A DNA stretch of 64,000 nucleotides from Ryuthela nishihirai (GCA_038380435.1 JAWZYU010000019.1:34435801-34499800); one strand, 5' to 3'; positions 33,948 to 45,850 are shown, counted from the stretch's first letter. Made by a program: numbers and translations. Notes: generated by a model from the letters alone, not told the origin.

Positions 33948-36680
33948 TCAAATTTTAGTCTTTAGGTGTATACGCCTATTTCTCCACAATCTCCATAGAT
34001 TCTTAAAAGTCCCGGCAGCAATACCTATTCGTCTGTTAATCTCATGCCGCACATCACCAGTATCAGTTACGCAGCTCCCAAGGTAATTAAACTGTGACAC
34101 CTGCTCAAGACTGCAACCATTCAGATTAACTGAATCACGACCTGCCTGACCAATTTTCATCACTTTAGTTTTCTCTCTGTTTATAACCAAACCTACTGTA
34201 CTACCAGTCTCATCAACAGTTCGAATGAACGAGTTCATCTCATCAACATCATTTGCCAAAAGGGCTAAATCATCAGCATAATCTAAATCAGAAATTTTCG
34301 TATCTCCAGCCCATTTAAGGCCAAAAGCTTTCCCTTGAAGTGAATTTCGCATAACATAATCAACAACCAAACTAAAGAGAAAAGGAGACAAAATGCACCC
34401 TTGTCGAACACCAGAAGTAATGCTAAACCAATTACTACAAGACTTACCAACTCTCACACATGACTCAGTGTTATTATAGAGAGCTTTCATTATGTTAACT
34501 AACTTGTCTGGTATACCATATGATTTCACAATCAACCACAAATTATGACGATCAACAGAGTCGAAAGCCTTTTTGAAATCAACAAAGCTAGCAACCAAAG
34601 GTTTCTGAAACTCTAAACATTTCTCGAGAATCTGCCTAAGTGAAAATATCTGATCTACACATCCCCTACCACTTCTGAATCCACACTGCTCATCACGCAA
34701 TTGCCTGTCAACCAGATTCTTAATTCTATTAAGCACAATCATGGAAAGAACTTTACCTGGAACGGAGAGTAGGCTGATACCCCTATAGTTATCACAAGAA
34801 CTGCGATCACCTTTTTTGAAAATAGGGATAATAATAGCTCTGGTAAAATCTTTAGGAACCATGCCTTTATCATAAAAGATATTCAAAATTTCAGTCATCC
34901 AAATGGTAACAGAAACATTCCCAGCTCTAAGCATTTCCGTAGTAATTTCATCCACCCCTGGGGATTTATGAAGTTTAAGTTTAGAAATAGCCAAACTAAC
35001 TTCAGATTGTGTTATAGGGCCAACATTAAAGCCAACAATGCATCTATCATCATTGCAAACAATGGGAGTGGAACTAACCACATTGTTTAAAACATCACTG
35101 AAATGCTCAGCCCACCTAGCCATGACAGAATCCTCACCTTCTATAACCTTGCCTTGTTTATCCTTCAATCCCTGTATACCTGTTCGTTTTCTACCACACA
35201 AAACATTAACTATCTGGTACAGCTCTCTGCTGTTGTGCTGTCTAACTGCTTCCTCAGCTTTGTCAGCAAGGCCATCAAGCCAAAGATTCTTATCAGTAGC
35301 TAACTGATCCTTTACACGTTTATTAAGGTCTCTGTAATCCTTTCTATTAGGACTAGTAGGGTATTGATTAAGGACATTCCTGCAGTTCCTTCTTTCTGAA
35401 ATAAGCTCAATTGCCTTATCACTTAAATAATTCTGCCTCCTCTGCTCCTTTTTCCCTAAAAGAGTACTGTTAGTTTCCAAAAAAGCCTGTTTAAAATGAC
35501 CCCATTCGTCCTCAACTTCAGTATTAAGCAAACCATGACTGTCATAATGACTAAATAACCTATCATGGTAAGCTTTAGCTATAACTGGGTCTTTCAGAGC
35601 TTCAGTATCAAAGGTAAATTTTTTAACCCTAGCACAACACTTTTTAAGTTTAAGTTGCGAGACACTTTTAACAAGGTAATGGTCAGATCCAATTTCAGCT
35701 CCCCTATATGCCCTGGTATTTCTAACAGAACTAGCCCATTTGCTGTTAATTAATATATAATCAATCATATTCTTATGCAGCCCATCAGGTGAAACCCATG
35801 TGTATTTATGTATGTCGCGGTGTTTGTAATATGTGTTAGTTATTCTGAAACCATTTAGTTTACTTACCTGTAGGAGATGTTGCCCATTGCCATTGCAGCT
35901 ACCAATACCAAAAGGGCCTATTACTCCTCCCCAAAGGTCAGAGTCGGTAACAACTTTGGCATTGAAGTCACCAAGAACAAGGGTAATATCTCCTTTCTTG
36001 ACAGAATTCAAAATATCCTGAAGTTGTCTGTAAAACCTATCCTTCTCATCCTCATCAGAATCCTCAGTGGGGGCATAACAGCAGATAACATTCAAGTCTT
36101 TAATGCTTGTCTGAAATTTTGCTGTAAGAAACCTTTCATTAATGCACTCATATCCTAGAAGAGCATCACTAGCATGTCTGCTGAGCAGCAGACCCACGCC
36201 TTGGTGATGCTTTCCATCCTCCCTCCCTGTAAAGAGAAATTTAAAGTTATTTTTAAGTATCTCATATTTACCTGTCCATCTGGTCTCTTGCAAGCCTAGA
36301 ATATCTAGGTTATAGCGCTGGAATTTCTGCATGAGGACATCAAGAGAATAATCTCTATGTAATGTCCTCACGTTCCACGTTCCTGCAGAGAGAAAATGAT
36401 TAGTAGGATTTTTAAAGAAAGTAGGTTTATTGAGATTGGTAGGGCCAACAATATCAAACAGCCCCCTGATCGCAGGCATGGGGCAAAGACCTGTTCCTCC
36501 TCCGCTAAAGGCTGAAGTCACCGATGCTGGTAGGAACTTCAGGCACCACCTTTTCAAGTGGTCTTTTTCAAGAACCATATGGCCTGCCTGAGACACATTA
36601 CTCCAGTTTAAGCTTGACGATGCCCAACTAGCTAAGTAAGGTTCAGGTACCTGCGATGGCCTCTGATTAGGATTATCCAC
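33948..36680 (-). CDS. RTE LINE endonuclease-reverse transcriptase
   Basis: A 910-codon open frame. Endonuclease (residues ~100-340): WNVRTL 102-107, LQETRW 130-135, CYAPTE 201-206, LGDFNAKV 236-243, YTWVSPDG 293-300 and the SDH triad at 332-334. Linker ~345-560. Reverse transcriptase (~560-840): HKSPGVDEIT 571-580, NYRGISLL 631-638, QCGFRSGRG 665-673, FVDFKKAFD 699-707, GVRQGCILSP 757-766 and YADD 801-804. All catalytic residues are seen. The reading opens at GTG (36678-36680), so the first ATG, at residue 35, is a likelier start. The protein stops at HLKTKI by a nonsense change. Its role is target-primed reverse transcription. Confidence 0.92.
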   Translation of the reverse strand: MDNPNQRPSQVPEPYLASWASSSLNWSNVSQAGHMVLEKDHLKRWCLKFLPASVTSAFSGGGTGLCPMPAIRGLFDIVGPTNLNKPTFFKNPTNHFLSAGTWNVRTLHRDYSLDVLMQKFQRYNLDILGLQETRWTGKYEILKNNFKFLFTGREDGKHHQGVGLLLSRHASDALLGYECINERFLTAKFQTSIKDLNVICCYAPTEDSDEDEKDRFYRQLQDILNSVKKGDITLVLGDFNAKVVTDSDLWGGVIGPFGIGSCNGNGQHLLQVSKLNGFRITNTYYKHRDIHKYTWVSPDGLHKNMIDYILINSKWASSVRNTRAYRGAEIGSDHYLVKSVSQLKLKKCCARVKKFTFDTEALKDPVIAKAYHDRLFSHYDSHGLLNTEVEDEWGHFKQAFLETNSTLLGKKEQRRQNYLSDKAIELISERRNCRNVLNQYPTSPNRKDYRDLNKRVKDQLATDKNLWLDGLADKAEEAVRQHNSRELYQIVNVLCGRKRTGIQGLKDKQGKVIEGEDSVMARWAEHFSDVLNNVVSSTPIVCNDDRCIVGFNVGPITQSEVSLAISKLKLHKSPGVDEITTEMLRAGNVSVTIWMTEILNIFYDKGMVPKDFTRAIIIPIFKKGDRSSCDNYRGISLLSVPGKVLSMIVLNRIKNLVDRQLRDEQCGFRSGRGCVDQIFSLRQILEKCLEFQKPLVASFVDFKKAFDSVDRHNLWLIVKSYGIPDKLVNIMKALYNNTESCVRVGKSCSNWFSITSGVRQGCILSPFLFSLVVDYVMRNSLQGKAFGLKWAGDTKISDLDYADDLALLANDVDEMNSFIRTVDETGSTVGLVINREKTKVMKIGQAGRDSVNLNGCSLEQVSQFNYLGSCVTDTGDVRHEINRRIGIAAGTFKNLWRLWRNRRIHLKTKI

Positions 36681-37108
36681 CAGCTGATATAAGGTATCCC
36701 ATGCCTCTGTTCACTTAGAGCTGGCAACCCAGAAGCAAACAGAAAACACAGCGGCAGACTCTCCCTCAACAGAGGCCCACCAGTGCAGCAAGTCCAGGAT
36801 CCATAATCAAGCTCAAATCCAAAAACAAGTCCAGTCTAGTAGGTATAAATGGTCATCACCAGGACCCTGTGAAGTTGACCACTCCTCAGCAGGGTTGAAA
36901 AAAAAGAAAAAAGTGGCCATAGATGACCAGATCAGTAGGCCATACTGAACTGGCAGCCCTCCCCTTCCGTTCCCCTCCAAAAGAGAATATCTCTTTTGAA
37001 AGGTACTAACGGCCTGCACCACGAGAAGGCGGGGTCGGACATTAGGTGCTAGACCTGGCCGGTTCTGTGCATCATCACTGCGGATTGGTACACAGCTCTC
37101 CTTCCAGT

Positions 37109-37260
37109 GGAAAATCGAGATTTAAATAGATTTGTTTACGATCTTTATCTTGACTCACATATTACCATTAAATGCATATTTCAGCGGTTATAGAGCTTCA
37201 AATTTAATACTGACTTATGGAAAGTCTAATATTTTGGTAGGGCAGCGTATATTTGGGAAT
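37109..37260 (+). repeat. Foldback element, right arm after the RTE insertion
   Basis: AAATCGAGATTTAAATAGAT, TTAAATGCATATTTCAGCGG and TTTGGTAGGGCAGCG match the right arm and outer end of copy 1 (430-580). Its last ~70 bases, from 37188, are kept in duplication copy C. Confidence 0.6.
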
Positions 37261-38571
37261 GCATTTAAAGGAATAAAATTATTTTTCAATGTCTGATGGT
37301 GAATAGAAACCAAGAAGACCTAGTGAACGGAAAGATTTTGCAATTAGAGCTATTGACGATACATATTGTCACTCACAATGAGTACTCACAGTACTCACAG
37401 GGGATCACGCTAATTCTATGTTGCAGAAAAGGTAAAATTCTGACAATTTGAAACCTAGATTTAATCCTACTCGTAGATCTCCAAGAAAATCGGACATTTG
37501 ATTCCTATGTGTCTTTGAAGGTTAAATAGAAATTACGTAGAGGTCAAACATGGATCTGCATGCACCAGAAACGTGAAAATTGATGTTCTGTGGATGATTC
37601 CGGATGTAGATCTCAAAACCTTTAAGAAACTTTAGATCCGGTGGATCCTTCGGGGACATTAGTCATTTTTTTATCTACCGGTGCTAGAGAGCGAAAAAAT
37701 TGTGCCTTCTATTTCAGGTGTTAGAATTCGTGCTAGGACAGTAACGCATATAGGAACAGGTGTTAGGACCGGGAAACTTTGTGAAAATTTGGATCCGATG
37801 GGTCCTTCAAGGCCAAAGTCAAATTTCAATGCGCCGGCATTACAGAGCTAAAATTGGTGCATAGTGTTATGCCTCAATTATTCTTTCGGCATAACGAGCA
37901 AAATTAAATCCAATAGAATTCATTCTTCCCACGCTCAGCATCCGCCCATCTGCTCTTTCCCTCGATAGGAGCTGGAAGGGTGCACGACCGCAGAGCACCC
38001 AAAAAAGACCTCCCTTAAGTTCATCCCCCTTGACATTTGCAGAGCATTTCATTAGGTCCGACTCTTTATGTCACGTGTGGCGTAGCCCAGTTTGAAGATT
38101 AGCCCGAGACGTCTTCTGGCTATCCTACACCACTGCCCTATCCATCCGGAAATCATGAGAAGCTGCTGACAGCGACCACGTTCATATCCGGGTGGAAATG
38201 GCGGTAAAAAACAGGGGACAAGCAAAGGGAGCAGGAGGGAGATACCCACATACATCCTAAGAAGAGAGACACGTTGGTCCAAGATGCCTTAGGAAGGACG
38301 CCGGAGGGAGTCGCCAACATAAGCTCCGGGGCGAGAGGCCCACACCTACAACCTGAGACCACTGGTGCACTGAATAATCACTTATAACGAGATGAGAATA
38401 CATTTACGCCTCCCCTACTAATGAAGAAACCAGCCGGACAGGCTCCGTGGAGAGGAAACTTCCGCCCGCAGTCCCGACCATGAATGAATAATGTACGATC
38501 CCCGCTTCTCCTCTGGTTAGAAGTTTAGTCACTTATCATTTAAATGATGTTTCTTCTCAGTGCCTTGTAAT
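37261..38571. other. Unassigned duplicated sequence (B)
   Basis: Repeated almost unchanged at 53690-54989. It has higher GC than its surroundings and ends in a stretch with GACAGCGACCACGTTCATAT, which also occurs near 33213. Minus-strand frames of 61-76 codons (37867-38362) show no known motif. Confidence 0.4.
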
Positions 38572-38997
38572 ATAATATTAGTGTACATAATTCTCCTTAT
38601 TTATGGTCATTTATCCCATGAAAAAACTTGTTAATGAATTCTATATTAATATTGTTACAAAACCAGAGTGGGTATCCAATTCATCTTCAAGTTGCTTACA
38701 TCTCCTCCGACAAGAAGAGAGCTTCGGTTTTTGCGGCTTCTACTGAAAGAAGAAATCACAACGCAATTAAATTTTCTACAAGTTATTGCACCTCCAACCG
38801 AGGGGGTGCGTAACTAAAAAAAGTTTTCTTATTGAGGTGTTAGGTGTTTCAATTTTCAAACAAAAGCTTACGTAACTACTAATATTCTCCAATAGAAAGA
38901 GAGATATTCACTTCACTCTGTTGACAGATTGTTGTGCTGCAATAGGTAACACTTGAATATTTTTATTATTTAGTAACCTTGGATGGAATGGCAAAAG

Positions 38998-39005
38998 TAT
39001 AAAAG
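38998..39005 (+). promoter_or_regulatory. TATA box of the block B module
   Basis: TATAAAAGGCGCTACTC is identical to the A and C modules, with TTCTCTCTGG about 40 bases downstream. Promoter activity is inferred. Confidence 0.4.
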
Positions 39006-39872
39006 GCGCTACTCAAGACGGAAATTTATTCTCTCTGGAAAAATCGTAGACACTAGTAATATTAGAATAGATTTTACAGATTTTTCCTTGAAGTGAAACT
39101 TGTTAACTTTGAAAAGCTTTTTGTGTAACTGTGGGAGAGGTAATTATTTGGGAGAGGCTTATCATTCGGATAATGAAAGTGCACTTATACACCGGTTAAG
39201 AAAAACCGTAATATAACCATGCATCTGATTTCACTAGCGTTGGATCTATGCTCGTGATATATTTATCGATCTTACGTAGCCAACGAGATTCTATGTTTTA
39301 GCACCATGTTGATTCATAGAAGGTGAAACCAGCGAGAATCTTTATGGGTTCTTGACCACTTGATATTGCCATTTCATATCTTGGTTTGAGTTTTTGTTGG
39401 CTCAGGTCTCTAGCAGAATAACTGTGATGGGACGTTCCATGGATAAAATACCCTTTTAAGTTACAAAGCTAAAAGAGTAAACATCATCATTATCAAAAAG
39501 AGGGATATCCATTTTTAATTTAATTAACACTCTAGCATGTAATGGCATTTTAAACTTTGCCTCGTTTTTGGAGTGCAATACCGTTAATTAGAATAATATA
39601 GTATCATTAGAGTGTACTGATAATCCGAATTTATAATTTTCTATGATTTTTATTATGATTTTATTATAAAAAAAAGTAAACATCATCAACACAGGGGATG
39701 AAAAAAGTAAACATCATCAACACAGGGGATGAAAAAAGTAAACATCATCATCATCAACAACAGGGTTTCCCATTTTTAATTTAATTAACACTCTAATTAA
39801 AATAATATTTCATCCCTGTGATTTAATACCATTCAATTAATATTTCATCATAATTAAATTAAAATGTCATAA

Positions 39873-39905
39873 CCTGTGTGGATAATCTTCGATTATCCAC
39901 ACAGG
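39873..39905. repeat. Hairpin, block B version (15-bp arms)
   Basis: CCTGTGTGGATAATC (39873-39887) and GATTATCCACACAGG (39891-39905) flank a TTC loop. The outer 9 base pairs of the block C version are lost because the left flank was replaced. Confidence 0.7.
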
Positions 39906-41036
39906 GAATTAAAAGAGTAAATATCATCATCATCAAAAACAGGGCTACCCATTTTTAATTTAATTAACACTCTAGCATGTAATGGCATTTTAAAATATGC
40001 CTCGTTTTTGGAGTGCAATATCGTTAATTAGTATAATATTAGCAGAATGTACTGATTCATAATCGGAATTTATAACTTCCTATGATTTTTATTATTCGTT
40101 CCTTATTTCTTTTCTGATATTTTTTTACTGATGGGTCAAATTGCGTCGAAGAAAATAGTTCAGGGTGGGCTATCGTAACTACTTCATTAGGATATGGCCA
40201 AGGAATTCCCATTCCATACACTCCTTCTACAACTGTACCTGAACTCGAGGCAATTCATTAATTTACATCATACACGAATGCTCGAATAGTAGTCAAGCAC
40301 ACCATCATGTTATTTTTCCAGACAGTAAATATTCCCTATACATAATTAGAAATTTGCAAAATAACGACGCCAACGGTTCCTTACTACATACGCTCTACAT
40401 AACATTAGGTCTACTCTTGAGTACAATCTTTTGAATGTACTATTTCAATAGATATCGGCGCATTATTCCATTGCGTGGAACAATCTCGCTGACAAATTGA
40501 CAAATTAAGCTAGGAAGGTAAGTGAAATTATACTATTTTACGTCATTTGTAATAAAGAGAAGATTGATTAAAGTATTCTAGTGTTAGTGTAATATTACAT
40601 TATTCTTCATAGTGAAAAAAAAACTAATATACATATATATTTTTTTCACAGAAGAAATTCCAGAAGTATTTATAATTTTTTTTCCGAATAAGTTTTTTTT
40701 TTTTGATTACACAAAAGCTCTCTTGACAATCTCGACAGGCCTTTCTTCCATAAACTGACAAACATTTCAGTATATGGTAATTCAAAACTAAAACATGTTT
40801 ATCTTGTATTCAATTGAATGGAGACTTCCATCTACCTCCTAAAATCTGTCCAGTTGATCCCCTACACAACTCTGCAATTCTTGAGATCTGACGGAGCGTG
40901 GTTGATCCAGTCTTTAGTAGCCTAGACTCGTAAAATTCAGTTCTCACGTTGGATTATGACCTGTGCCAGCTCTGTGATTTATCTACTTAATCTCCCCCTC
41001 CCACAATGTTCTCGGTTAAAACAGTGTTGGAGACCA

Positions 41037-41574
41037 GAAGCAACGCTAAACCAATTTCTACAAGCCTTATCAACTCTTATACACGACTCAGTGTTATTAT
41101 AGAGAGTTTCATTATGTTAACTAACTTTTCTGTTATGCCATATTGTCACAATCGACCACAAATTATAGCGATCAAAGAGTCATAATAAAATCGAAAACGC
41201 TAGTAATCAAAGGTTTCTGATGCTGTAAACACTTTTCAAGAATCTGCCTAAGTGAAAAAATCTGATCTACACATCACGTACCACTTCTGAATCCACATTG
41301 CTCATCACGCAATTGTCTGTGAATCAAATTCTCAGTTCTGTTAAGTACAATCATGCAAAGGATTTAACTGGAACAGAAAGTAGGCTGATACCCCTATAGT
41401 TATCACAAGTACTGGGATCACGTTTTTTGAAAATAGGGATAATAATAGCTTCGGTAAAATCCTTAGGACTATGCCTTTATCATAAAAGATATTCAAAATT
41501 TCTGTCATCGTGTGGTAACCGTAATATTCCCAGCTCTAAGCATTTCCACAGTAATTTCATCTACCCGTGGGGTC
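41037..41574 (-). pseudogene. Dead RTE LINE fragment in block B
   Basis: Minus-strand RT region equal to 18178-18850 of block A but without the 18531-18656 insertion. It is broken by many indels and ends at CTACCCGTGGGG, where the Jockey fragment starts. Confidence 0.75.
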
Positions 41575-42940
41575 GAAAGAAGGGATGTCATAAAGGTACA
41601 ATGAGAAGAGAGTGGGGCCTAGGAGAGAGCCTTGTGGGACTCCAGCGGCCACAAGGCTCTCTTTGTGGAAGTAGAGGATTTGATGCGAACCTGGAAGGTT
41701 CTATCTGAAAGATAAGATTGAAGGATACCAGTCAGGCCCGATGGAATTCCAATCTTGATCAGTTTATAGATGAGGCCGTCCATCCAGATGCGGTCAAAAG
41801 CCTTGGCCACGTCTAGAAAGACGGCAGCAACAATATCCTTTGTATTCAGAGCCTCAGCGATAGTCCCCACTACTCTGAGGACTTGATGCTGAGTCGATCT
41901 TTTACGTCTGAATCCATACTGTGACTCAGGCAGGATAGGATGGTTTAAAAGGAATTCATCCAGTCGATTGAACAAAATTCGCTCAAACAACTTCCCCAAA
42001 CAGGATAAAAGACTTATACGTCGATAGCTGTCAGCTAAGGATGAGTCCCTACCCGGCTTGTGGATGAGCCTAAGGTAAGCATTCTTCCAGACCTCCGGAA
42101 AAATGTGATGCCAGAGAAGGAAATTGTAAATGTTGCACAGATGCGTGATAGCTTTTATTGGAAGGTTCTTCAGCATCCTGTTGGATATATCATCAGGACC
42201 TGAAGCTTTATTGAGTTTCAGTTTGCGGATGGCCTGAATCAGTTCAGGTGGAGATGTAAAATGAATTCTAGATCTGTCCACTTGAGAGATACGGAAAAGA
42301 GTTTCCTCCACTTTGTCACAGGTGTTATCGTGGGACAGATCAGAATTTTCTTGAAACTGGATCTCAGGGGCATCCGCAAAAGCTTCGCATTTATCATCCT
42401 CGCTGTAACATAACCCATCCTTTCCATGGATGGGGGGAGGGGGTAGTTAACATGAGGATTCTTTAAGGTCTTAACCATCTTCCAAATGGAGCCATCACTT
42501 GTAGAGAGTGAGATAATCTTCTTGTTCGAAGTAAGACCTAGGTAATCCGAGAGCTCTTGTCTTACTTCTATCTTCAGTGCATAGTAGGCATTCTTGTCAC
42601 GAGCCTCTCTCGAGCTTTGCCATTTATGCCTATCTTTATTTTTTTCTTTGACAAGATCAGAAAGAAATCTGGGAAGGATGTAGAAGTCCTTACGAGGTAT
42701 ATGAATGGTGCTCTGGCATCAATTCTAGATTGATTTAAAAAATCTGTAAAGGTGATAATTTGAAGATCGGAAAACGGAAAGCTTAAATGCTTCAAGGATT
42801 CAAACACACATTTATGCGGACCAGGTAGAGAGCTCCTTTCCAATACTTTCATCGAACCTGGAAGAGGACTGTCTCGCTTTACCATCGACATCAACGGATA
42901 TACTTGTACTTCATTACCAAGACTCGGATCATAATAAAAC
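41575..42940 (-). pseudogene. Jockey-type LINE reverse transcriptase fragment
   Basis: The 230-codon frame at 41619-42311 carries LKLNKASGPDDISNRMLKNL, SLLSCLGKLFERILFNRL, QYGFRRKRSTQHQ and AVFLDVAKAFDRIWMDGLIY, as in Jockey-clade ORF2. The next motif, GVPQGSLLGPTLFSLYLYD, is read in a shifted frame just before the left edge. YADD and everything after it are missing. Upstream frames at 42239-42478 and 42574-42942 hold linker pieces separated by frameshifts. The loss of the 3' part is unlike normal LINE truncation and points to a later break at 41574. Confidence 0.85.
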
Positions 42941-42968
42941 AATTAATTATGCTGGAATAGTGAAAAAA

Positions 42969-43209
42969 ATAAAACAGGAGCAAATAACTCAAACAAGAAC
43001 TCTTTAGATATTAAACACAAACCAGATGAAAATGAAATTTATATGATGGAAAAAGAAAACAAGTCAACGTTAGGTGGAAATTCTAAGAGTCATGTAATAA
43101 ACTTGCCGATAAAATTGTTCGATTGCTTACTACCTAATGGACCGGAATTGGCACTTATAAACGATATTCTCTTGTCTTTTCTATATAACGAGTCATGGGG
43201 AATAGGCCA
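42969..43209 (+). pseudogene. Possible ORF1 C-terminus
   Basis: An open frame reads through NKNSLDIKHKPDENEIYMME and NLPIKLFDCLLPNGPELALI and stops at TAA 43207-43209. It overlaps the ORF2 ATG (43195) by 15 bases, an arrangement usual for two-ORF LINEs. No zinc knuckle is visible. Confidence 0.35.
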
Positions 43210-45840
43210 AAATTAATTCATTGGAACTGCAGAAATATTATAAAATTTCATTTCATTAAACATTTAACAAGAACAAAAAATGTAAAAATATTATGTCTAC
43301 AAGAGACTTTAACAGATAAGGTTCTTAGACTGAATAATCATATATCCTATGTGCAAAAAAATAATGAAACTTCTAGGGGAGTTGCCACTTTTATTCATAA
43401 AAGCATTCTGCAAAGAAGGATTAATATTGATTTAATACATAATAAATTAGAAATTCTAATAGTACAGGTAAAAATTAATAATATAATTACAAATATTATA
43501 AATATATATTATTAATCCTGGAATATATATTAAATATAACGAATATTCAAAAATTTTATAAAATTTAAAAGGAGAAATATTAATAGTGGGAGACTTTAAC
43601 ACACATAATAAAATGTGGTTTTCGCACAAAAATGAAAATAAAAGTATTCATTTGATAAAATTAATAGAAAATAATTATTCAATCATATTAAATGAAAATG
43701 TTTCAACATGTATAAATAGATTCAATACAAAATCAATAATTGATCTGTCAATATGTTCCAATAAAATTGTTAAAGACTTAACATGGTCCATATCCTCAGA
43801 TAACCAGGAGCGATCATTATCCTATCTCAATCTATTTTAAAAATCAAAATTTAACAAAACCAAGGCTAAAAACTATAAATTGGAAAAAATTTAAAAATGA
43901 CATCAATAATGAAAATATATCACAAAAACAAATTGATTATATCGAAATTATAGAAATACTAAAAAATAAAATAAATGACAACCCAGAAACAATTATAAAA
44001 AAAATACCAAAAAAACAATATACAAACCACATCCATAAATAAACTCATGGCAATACGAAGAAAAGCTGAGAGAAATATGAATAGGAAAAAAACATTCAGT
44101 GATGTCCAAAATTTTAAAAGATTTAACAAAGCCATATCTAAAAAATAAAAAATTTACAAAAACTAAATTGGAAAAAATTTACAGAAAATTTGTCTCCTCT
44201 AACTACAACAACAAATCTGTGGAAAATATATAAAAACTTATATAATTATATAATACCAAATAATCCAATACATACATATTCCTTAAAAAACAATAAGACA
44301 ATACAAGAAACCACAAGAGGCTTGGCATTTTATACATTTACACTTCAAACCAGATAATAATACAATTGAAAAATAAGAAATTCAAATATATTTCATAAGC
44401 TATGTTATAATAATAAAACAGACTATCTAAATCTCCCTTTTCTCTTTTGGAACTAAGATCTGCCATCAAAAATTTAAAAAACAACACTGCTCCTAGCCCT
44501 GACGGAATTACCAATAAATTATTAAAAAATTAACTCTTGAATGGCAAATTAAATTACTTGAACAATTTAATAAATTTTGGTCTACAAAAACTTACCCTCA
44601 AAATTGGCTAGATAGTTATATGATATTCATAAAAAAAGAAAACAAAAATCCTGAAAACCTTACATCATACAGACCCATATGTTTAAGTTCTAACATTCTT
44701 AAACTTTTTGAAAGACTAGTTTGGAAAAAATTAATTTAGCACATAGAAAAGTTCAAAATTTTAGATAATACCTTTTTCGGATTCAGACCTGGCAGATTAT
44801 CAAAAGACCTATTATTAAAGATTATATCAGATGCAGAATACACAATAAAAAATAGATTATACATGGTTGCTACTATAATAGATATGGAAAGAGCCTTTGA
44901 CTCAATATCACATGAAGGCTTAATAGCAAAACTCAGAAAACTAAAATTTTGTGGAAACATTTTTTATTTTCTCTCACATTTCATATTAGAAAAAAACTTC
45001 AGGGCAAAAATTGGCAATAAATTATCAAATAAGTATAAATTTGAAAATGGAATCGTACAGGGAGACATATTATTTCCTCTGTTCTTTACTATTTAGCTAA
45101 ACGACATCTCAGAAGTCTTTAATACAGAAATTAGTTACGAACATATGCTGATGACATTATCTTCTGGTCGATTGATACAGATATAAATATTTTAAATAAA
45201 AGAATACAAAATGCAATAAATAAACTATCAATATATACTGAAAAATGGAACTTAAAAATTTCTACTGATAAAACAAAAATAATTTATTTTCATAGAAAAA
45301 ATAAAATTACGGACGAATTAAAAATAAATTTGAATAACAAAGATATCACAATAACGGATAATATTAAATTCTTGGGATTACACTTACATTCAAAATTAAA
45401 ATGGAATGATTATATACACAATGTAATTGAAAAATCTAAAAAACTTTTTAACTATTTAAGATTTCTTGGAGGATCAAACTTGGGAAGCTCTTGTAAAAAT
45501 TTATTATTAATTTTAAAATCAATTATCCTACCTAAATGCTTATATGGCACCGAACTTCTAAGTACCATCTCAAAAACAAAATTAAAAATATTAGAAACAA
45601 TTCAAACAAAAACAATAAAACACTGTTTAGGCTTAATGCAATCAACAAATAACCTAAATACATATGCAGAAACTGCATTACCACCAATAGAAATAAAAAG
45701 AAAATATCTATTAAAAAATCTAATCTTTTGCATTTTTGCTAAAAATAGACAACATCCTATAATAGACAAATTAATAACGTAATTTCCTGATGTTTCGCTA
45801 TATAACTTTCCCGAAAAAGTAAAAACTTTAGACATTTTTA
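43195..45840 (+). pseudogene. I-group LINE ORF2 (endonuclease, reverse transcriptase)
   Basis: From ATG 43195: IHWNCRNI, ILCLQETLTD and GDFNTHNKMWFSH (endonuclease), with the DxSI-like IIDLSICSN. Then NNTAPSPDGITNKLLKN (~44480), YRPICLSSNILKLFERLVW, FFGFRPGRL, IIDMERAFDSISHEGLIAKL (44874), GIVQGDILFPLFF (45052) and YADDIIFWS (45144-45170, another frame). FLGLHLHSKLKWNDYI and the post-RT segment follow to about 45782, and after a stop to 45840. More than six frameshifts and stops make it a pseudogene. Confidence 0.8.
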
Positions 45841-45850
45841 ATTTAGAATT

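Larger units (their letters stand above)
33474..37108 (-). mobile_element. RTE-type non-LTR retrotransposon, copy 2 (near intact)
   Basis: It is full length, 3635 bases, with the same 5' and 3' ends as copy 1 and a short (ATC)n tail (33474-33494). It lies inside a foldback element, whose right arm resumes at 37109. Only one large lesion is seen, a stop near the C-terminus. Confidence 0.9.
28373..41574 (+). repeat. Segmental duplication, copy B
   Basis: 28373-33061 plus 37188-41574 match 48889-57935 in direct orientation with only scattered differences. The distance between copies is ~20.5 kb. Both carry the same hAT pseudogene, RT scrap, satellite, SINE1, foldback arm, unassigned 1.3-kb region and composite block. 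Copy B alone has 33062-37187. Confidence 0.85.
38572..41574 (+). repeat. Block B: second copy of the composite block
   Basis: It follows block A from 15523 onward: conserved short ORF (38628-38813), TATA module, AT modules (39470-40100), hairpin, SINE1 scraps (40815-41037) and RTE remnant. It stops abruptly at 41574, where a Jockey fragment begins. Confidence 0.8.
42955..45850 (+). mobile_element. I-group LINE remnant (plus)
   Basis: A very AT-rich element with the end of an ORF1-like frame, an endonuclease, a reverse transcriptase and the start of the post-RT region. The RNase H expected in this group is absent, so the 3' end is missing. Group placement rests on motif style (FLGLHLHSKLKW, YGTELLSTISK, LPPIEIKRKYLL) and needs a tree. 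Confidence 0.75.

Noticed and set aside
35038..36158. Several plus-strand frames across the RTE copies
   Set aside because: They are antisense to the LINE ORF and recur in copy 1 only because the ORF does.
41624..41662. 14-bp hairpin as a terminator
   Set aside because: It lies within the RT motif coding sequence of a Jockey element and arises from codons around GVPQG; likely incidental.
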